A stretch of 64,000 nucleotides of DNA from Crocinitomicaceae bacterium (GTDB lineage: Bacteria > Bacteroidota > Bacteroidia > Flavobacteriales_D > Crocinitomicaceae): positions 1 through 64,000 of the forward strand of contig JAQXBM010000087.1 of NCBI GenBank assembly GCA_029252405.1, in the 5' to 3' direction. The notes beneath the pieces are model-generated. The model was not told where the DNA came from. It made no database searches and worked only from the letters and a program-made list of their open reading frames with translations. Below, piece after piece: positions 59,682 to 64,000 of this stretch. The position numbers and the translations under genes are program-made. Every line of letters begins with the position of its first letter. Within the stretch, counting starts at the first letter, position 1.

Positions 59682-62255
59682 ATGAAACCCAACATCCTGC
59701 TATTGGTTGCGTCTTTATTCATCGCTTCATTTTCGCTGTTCGGGCAAAATGTCCAAAACGAGGTCATTTCAACACAACCGAATACGATCAATTCTAATTC
59801 TTCAGAACGACTCATTATTGGACGTGTCAACATCGAGGGTGCTGAAAACTACGACCGAAGTGCCATCAAAGTCATTGCGGGATTAAACGAAGGAATGGTC
59901 ATTCATATTCCAGGAGATGAGGTGTCAAATGCCATTCAAAATCTTTGGAACGAGAAAATCTTTGCTGATGTCGATATTTCCATCGAGAGCCGAAAAGATG
60001 AAATGGTGCACCTGCTTATCCGCCTAACATCCTTACCCACACTTTCGCGTTTTCGTTTTGAAGGAATCAACAGGCGGGAAGCCGATAAACTGCGTGAAGA
60101 AATCAAGCTGTTTTCAGGAAAGACGATTACAAAAGGGCTCATTTTCACTACGAAGTCAAGTATCCGTGACTTTTTCAAACAAAAAGGCTTTCACGCAGTT
60201 GAAGTAGAAATCATTGAATCGGATGATCCTGTTATGGACGATTCGAAAGTATTCACCATCGTCATCGATAAAAAGAAACGGGTGAAGATTGGTGCCATCG
60301 ATCTGCAAGGTGCGGAATCCATCAAACCGTGGCGTCTGAAAATGGCGATGCGAAACACCAAGCAAAAGGCCTTTTGGCGATTCTACAAACGATCGAAGTT
60401 TGATGAAAACGGTTACCGAGAAGATAAACTAACCGTCCTGAATGAATACAACAAAATCGGCTTGCGTGACGCGGTCTTCTCGAAAGATTCCGTGTACTAC
60501 GCGAATCCAGAAGAATTGAACATCGACCTAAATATTGACGAAGGAAAGGTGTATTACTTCGGAGAGATCGAATGGGTGGGGAACACGAAATTCAGATCGA
60601 GCTTTTTGGATACCGTTCTTGGAGTTAATCCTGGCGATGTATTCAATAAGCAATTGTTCGAGCAACGACTTTTTATGAGCATGGACGGACGCGATGTCTC
60701 TTCGCTGTATATGGATCGCGGTTACCTCTTTTTTAAATTGATTCCAATCGAAACGTCCATTGTCGATAACAAAGTCAATTATCAAATTCGCATCATCGAG
60801 GGAGAACAAGCACGGGTGCGAAAGGTTATCATCAAAGGTAACACCCGAACCAATGATCACGTTATCCGAAGAGAAATTAGAACAAAGCCTGGTGATTTAT
60901 TCAACCGAAACGACATCATTCGAACACGACGTGAACTCGCACAACTCGGATTTTTCAATCCTCAAGGTTTCCAAGTGAACCCCATTCCAAATCCACAAGA
61001 TGGAACGGTGGACATCGAATACACCGTTCAGGAGCAATCGGCGGATAAGTTCGAATTGTCAGGAAGCATTGGAGGAAATGGCACGGAGGACAATGCAACG
61101 CGCTTAATCGGATCGGCGGGTTTTTCTTTCAATAATTTCAGCATGAAAAACATGTTCAAAGGAAAAGATCAGTGGAGACCTGTTCCAATGGGCGATGGTC
61201 AGAAATTACAGTTGCGTGCAAGTACTACGACGAATTTCCTCAGTGGAATGATTTCATTCACCGAACCATGGTTGGGAGGAAAACGTCCGAATGCACTTTC
61301 AGTGTGGGCGAGAGCGGATCGAAATGGAAACACGTGGCGCGAAGATGATCCCGATTATAGGGGAATCAAAGTGTATGATTTTGGCGTGAGTCTTGGTCGT
61401 CGAAGAAAATGGCCAGATGATTATTTTTCAGAGAAATTTGAAGTTAACTTTCGTCGTTATGATGTCATCAATGCCTCAGATTTCGTGGCATTCGATACAG
61501 GGTTTGCCAATGATTTGAGTTTTGGCTATTCCCTGCAACGCAACAACCTCAGCAGTCCAATTTACCCGCAGTCGGGTTCAAAAATCGCCTTCACAGGGAA
61601 AGCAACCTTGCCGTATTCCTTGTTTGATGGTGTCGATGATTACAGCAATTTCACCGATCAAGAGCGATACAAGAATCTCGAGTACTTCAAGCTCAAACTC
61701 ACAGGAGAATGGCATTTGCCGCTGACACCGGATAGAAAATTAGTCCTCATGCCGCGCATCGGATTTGGTTACGTTGGAATGTACAACGCTTCCAAAGGTT
61801 TGACTCCTTTCGAACGCTTTTCAATGGGAGGTAACGGAATGTTTGGTTCAGCGAATTCACTCAATGGGCAGGAATCAATTGCGCTTCGTGGTTATCAAAA
61901 CGCGGATTTGAGTTCTGTAAATGGTGATCCACTTATCGCGAAGTATTCCCTCGAATTGCGCTATCCAATTTCATTGAATCCGCAATTCACCTGTTATGCC
62001 TTGGCATTTGCGGAAGCGGGAAACACCTTCCCAACCTTGGGTGATTTCAATCCGCTCAACGTGAAAAAGTCGGCAGGGATCGGACTCCGATTCTATGTCC
62101 CAATGTTTGGACTCATCGGAATTGATTACGGTCTCGGCTTCGATCGACTGGATAACTGGTCGCAGGGGGCACTGGATCACAATAAGGTCATCAACAATCA
62201 AGGTTATTCTCAAAAGTTCAATTTCACACTTGGGTTTAATATTGGAGAACTGTAG
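59682..62255 (+). CDS. BamA/Omp85-family outer-membrane protein (first paralogue)
   Basis: The protein has 857 residues and a signal peptide ending SLFGQ. POTRA domains fill about residues 45-435 (GRVNIEGAENYDRSAIKVIAG opens the first; KVIIKGNTRTNDHVIRREI opens the last). The C-terminal half is the 16-stranded barrel, with the family loop-6 motif as LRGYQ in ESIALRGYQNADLS. It ends with the typical aromatic strand (KFNFTLGFNIGEL). BamA inserts beta-barrel proteins into the outer membrane. It closely resembles the second bamA that begins at 63228 (shared LFSGKTIT, TKQKAFWRF), so this is a duplicate. Whether it has its own substrates or a role in T9SS-rich surfaces is open. Confidence 0.92.
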   Translation: MKPNILLLVASLFIASFSLFGQNVQNEVISTQPNTINSNSSERLIIGRVNIEGAENYDRSAIKVIAGLNEGMVIHIPGDEVSNAIQNLWNEKIFADVDISIESRKDEMVHLLIRLTSLPTLSRFRFEGINRREADKLREEIKLFSGKTITKGLIFTTKSSIRDFFKQKGFHAVEVEIIESDDPVMDDSKVFTIVIDKKKRVKIGAIDLQGAESIKPWRLKMAMRNTKQKAFWRFYKRSKFDENGYREDKLTVLNEYNKIGLRDAVFSKDSVYYANPEELNIDLNIDEGKVYYFGEIEWVGNTKFRSSFLDTVLGVNPGDVFNKQLFEQRLFMSMDGRDVSSLYMDRGYLFFKLIPIETSIVDNKVNYQIRIIEGEQARVRKVIIKGNTRTNDHVIRREIRTKPGDLFNRNDIIRTRRELAQLGFFNPQGFQVNPIPNPQDGTVDIEYTVQEQSADKFELSGSIGGNGTEDNATRLIGSAGFSFNNFSMKNMFKGKDQWRPVPMGDGQKLQLRASTTTNFLSGMISFTEPWLGGKRPNALSVWARADRNGNTWREDDPDYRGIKVYDFGVSLGRRRKWPDDYFSEKFEVNFRRYDVINASDFVAFDTGFANDLSFGYSLQRNNLSSPIYPQSGSKIAFTGKATLPYSLFDGVDDYSNFTDQERYKNLEYFKLKLTGEWHLPLTPDRKLVLMPRIGFGYVGMYNASKGLTPFERFSMGGNGMFGSANSLNGQESIALRGYQNADLSSVNGDPLIAKYSLELRYPISLNPQFTCYALAFAEAGNTFPTLGDFNPLNVKKSAGIGLRFYVPMFGLIGIDYGLGFDRLDNWSQGALDHNKVINNQGYSQKFNFTLGFNIGEL

Positions 62256-62263
62256 GAAAGTAT

Positions 62264-62342
62264 GGGCTTCAGCTCTACTCAGCCCTCCGTTTATTAGTGC
62301 TTAATTCGGGGAGGACCATGATGGCTGAGCGGAGCCGAAGTC
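62264..62342. repeat. Imperfect inverted repeat, dispersed repeat copy
   Basis: The left arm (62266-62284) pairs with the right arm (62323-62341) over 19 positions with two mismatches and one G-T pair; an inner CCTCC/GGAGG pair extends it. The right arm is the exact reverse complement of 38223-38242. It may act as a weak terminator for the BamA-like gene. Confidence 0.65.
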
Positions 62343-62380
62343 GGAATGTTTTTCCGTCTGAATACTCCAAAAAAATCCCC

Positions 62381-62388
62381 TATCTTTG
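62381..62388 (+). promoter_or_regulatory. uppS -7 promoter box
   Basis: TATCTTTG matches the -7 consensus perfectly. It leaves a leader of about 85 nt before the uppS ATG and should also serve bamA. Confidence 0.6.
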
Positions 62389-62478
62389 CACTTTCTTTTG
62401 TTAAAGTACGTTAAGTGTCGTAGCTTGTATTATAGGCGAATACGATACTTTGCTTATTTTCGTTAATTATTGAAATGA

Positions 62479-63228
62479 ATGAGTTTGCTACACAAAATTA
62501 ACCGTGATACCGCACCGAGGCACATAGCTATCATTATGGATGGAAATGGCCGTTGGGCTCAACAACAAGGCGAAGATCGCTTGTTTGGGCATAACTTTGG
62601 GGTAGAAGCAGTTCGTGAAACACTCAAAGCCGCACAAGAAATTGGGGTTGAGTACTTGACACTGTATGCATTTTCAACTGAAAATTGGAACCGCCCGAAG
62701 GAAGAAGTGGACGGATTGATGGACTTATTAGTTCGTACAATTAGTGGAGAAGTGGAGGAATTGCACGAAAGCAACGTGATCATTTCGAGTATTGGAGATA
62801 CAGAAGGACTTCCAACCTCTTGTAAGGAAGAATTGGAAGCAGCGTTCGAAAGAACGAAAAATAACACTGGGATCAACCTAATTTTGGCGCTCAACTACAG
62901 CGCAAAATGGGAGTTGATTCGAGCAACAAAGCAAATCGCGCGATTGGTCAAGTCGGGTGAAATTGAATTAGATCAGGTGGACGACGATATGATGGCAAGT
63001 ATGCTTTCAACACGTGGAATTCCTGATCCAGAATTATTGATTAGAACAAGTGGAGAGAATAGAGTGAGTAACTTCCTTTTGTGGCAGATTGCTTATGCTG
63101 AATTCCATTTTACTGAAGTCCTTTGGCCAGACTTTAAACGAGAACATTTATACAAAGCAGTACTGGACTACCAATCGCGCGAACGTCGTTTCGGATTGGT
63201 TTCAGCTCAACTGGAAAAAAACACATAA
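62479..63228 (+). CDS. uppS: Undecaprenyl pyrophosphate synthase
   Basis: The protein has 249 residues, normal length. It adds isoprene units to farnesyl pyrophosphate to make the lipid carrier for peptidoglycan and O-antigen. The motifs are complete: IAIIMDGNGRWAQ (catalytic Asp21), LTLYAFSTENWNRP, NLILALNYSAKWEL and DPELLIRTSGENRVSNFLLWQIAYAEFHFT. The stop overlaps the bamA start (TAATG), so the two are translationally coupled, the standard order in Bacteroidota. Confidence 0.97.
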   Translation: MSLLHKINRDTAPRHIAIIMDGNGRWAQQQGEDRLFGHNFGVEAVRETLKAAQEIGVEYLTLYAFSTENWNRPKEEVDGLMDLLVRTISGEVEELHESNVIISSIGDTEGLPTSCKEELEAAFERTKNNTGINLILALNYSAKWELIRATKQIARLVKSGEIELDQVDDDMMASMLSTRGIPDPELLIRTSGENRVSNFLLWQIAYAEFHFTEVLWPDFKREHLYKAVLDYQSRERRFGLVSAQLEKNT

Positions 63229-64000
63229 TGCTGAAACAACTTTCTTTCCTACTTCTACTTGCTAGCTTCATGCTAGTACCTGCAACGTTCAGTCAAATAA
63301 ATGGCGGACAGGCAGTTGGTGGAGATATCGGTTTTGATATCCTTCGTCCAGAACAATACCAAGTAGGACCCATTAGAGTTGTTGGAGCTGACAACTACGA
63401 TCACAATGCGATTAAGCTAATCGCTGGATTGCGACAAGGAAGCACTATCACAATTCCAGGAGAGGATATTTCAAAAGCAATCAAGAACCTTTGGAATGAG
63501 GGAATTTTCTCAGATGTTGAAATTGGTGCCGATAAAGAAGTTGCTGGTGTGATCTACTTGGTGATCAAAGTAACGCCAAGACCAAAATTGTCACGTTTCC
63601 GATTCAGAGGAATTAACAAACGTGATGCAGATAAGATCCGTGAGGAAATCAACTTGTTCTCAGGAAAAACGATAACTGAAAACCTCGTTTTTGCGACAAA
63701 AAGCAGAATCAAAGGGTACTTCAGAGAAAAAGGATATTACTCAGTAGATGTAAACATATCACGCGCCGCGGATTCACTCATGCTGAATTCGGAGATTTTC
63801 ACCATTGATATCGATAAAAACGATCGAGTTAAGATCGGTCAAATCAACTTCAATAATTCAGAATCAGTGAAGGATTGGAAGTTGAGAATGGCGATGAAGG
63901 ACACAAAGCAGAAAGCATTTTGGCGTTTCTTCAAGCGATCTAAATTCTCGAATTCTGCCTACAAAAGAGATAAAAAAGCAGTAGTTGAAAAGTTCAATGC
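63228..64000 (+). CDS. bamA: Outer-membrane assembly factor BamA (5' part; runs off window)
   Basis: Partial: 257 codons are visible and no stop is reached. The start ATG overlaps the uppS stop by one base. A signal peptide (to about residue 23, ending TFSQ) is followed by POTRA domains: GPIRVVGADNYDHNAIKLIAG, LSRFRFRGINKRDADKIREEINLFSGKTIT and MKDTKQKAFWRFFKRSKF. The position after uppS is that of canonical BamA. The upstream gene at 59682 matches it along its whole visible length and is a paralogue. Confidence 0.92.
   Translation, partial: MLKQLSFLLLLASFMLVPATFSQINGGQAVGGDIGFDILRPEQYQVGPIRVVGADNYDHNAIKLIAGLRQGSTITIPGEDISKAIKNLWNEGIFSDVEIGADKEVAGVIYLVIKVTPRPKLSRFRFRGINKRDADKIREEINLFSGKTITENLVFATKSRIKGYFREKGYYSVDVNISRAADSLMLNSEIFTIDIDKNDRVKIGQINFNNSESVKDWKLRMAMKDTKQKAFWRFFKRSKFSNSAYKRDKKAVVEKFN

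Overview
The window is chromosomal DNA of a Bacteroidota bacterium, most likely Flavobacteriales. The lineage evidence is consistent. Promoters carry the Bacteroidota -7 box TAnnTTTG. Seven secreted proteins end in type IX secretion (T9SS) sorting domains of type A (FPNP-like) or type B (gliding-motility C-terminal, NRWGELI-like). There is a giant SprB-repeat adhesin, a PaaZ fusion, atpD-atpC standing apart from the other ATP synthase genes, and uppS next to bamA. A family such as Crocinitomicaceae would fit, but that is a guess. I see no rRNA, tRNA, CRISPR array or insertion sequence.

Layout. 1-6.4 kb: an 8-bp tandem repeat, a secreted endonuclease/exonuclease-like protein, a methyltransferase-like protein and a minus-strand run of three exported proteins. 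6.6-17.5 kb: an outer-membrane barrel, paaZ, two small unknown genes flanking a fold-back repeat, and housekeeping genes (dusB, glyS, and a purF / histidine kinase / gpmI run). 17.7-27.4 kb: a large T9SS type B protein, then an ECF sigma factor with a membrane TPR partner (anti-sigma-like), divergent from an exported DUF7619-like protein, an overlooked 34-residue membrane microprotein and a TPR-CHAT protease-like protein. 27.4-38.2 kb: a 3-hydroxyanthranilate dioxygenase, two T9SS proteins, an unusual SDR, an M23 peptidase, an MsbA-like exporter and rbfA. 38.3-44.3 kb: a LolE/FtsX-like permease whose true start lacks a canonical codon, and a secreted subtilase. 44.3-48.7 kb: atpD-atpC, a tetR/alkB divergon with a clear operator, and an exported deformylase-like lipoprotein. 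48.9-58.8 kb: a 3,299-residue SprB-type adhesin with a three-fold higher-order repeat. 58.9-64 kb: a HEAT-repeat protein, a BamA paralogue, uppS and the start of a second bamA that runs off the window.

How it fits together. About 40% of the sequence encodes T9SS cargo, so cell-surface display dominates. The outer-membrane machinery (two BamA paralogues, LolE-like and MsbA-like proteins) is present alongside it. The best candidate for an undescribed system is the sigma / anti-sigma-like / DUF7619 / microprotein / CHAT cluster at 21.6-27.4 kb. It has a 12-bp perfect inverted repeat around the promoter of its divergent arm. Several genes have a start codon 4-7 nt after the -7 box, which suggests that leaderless mRNAs are common here.
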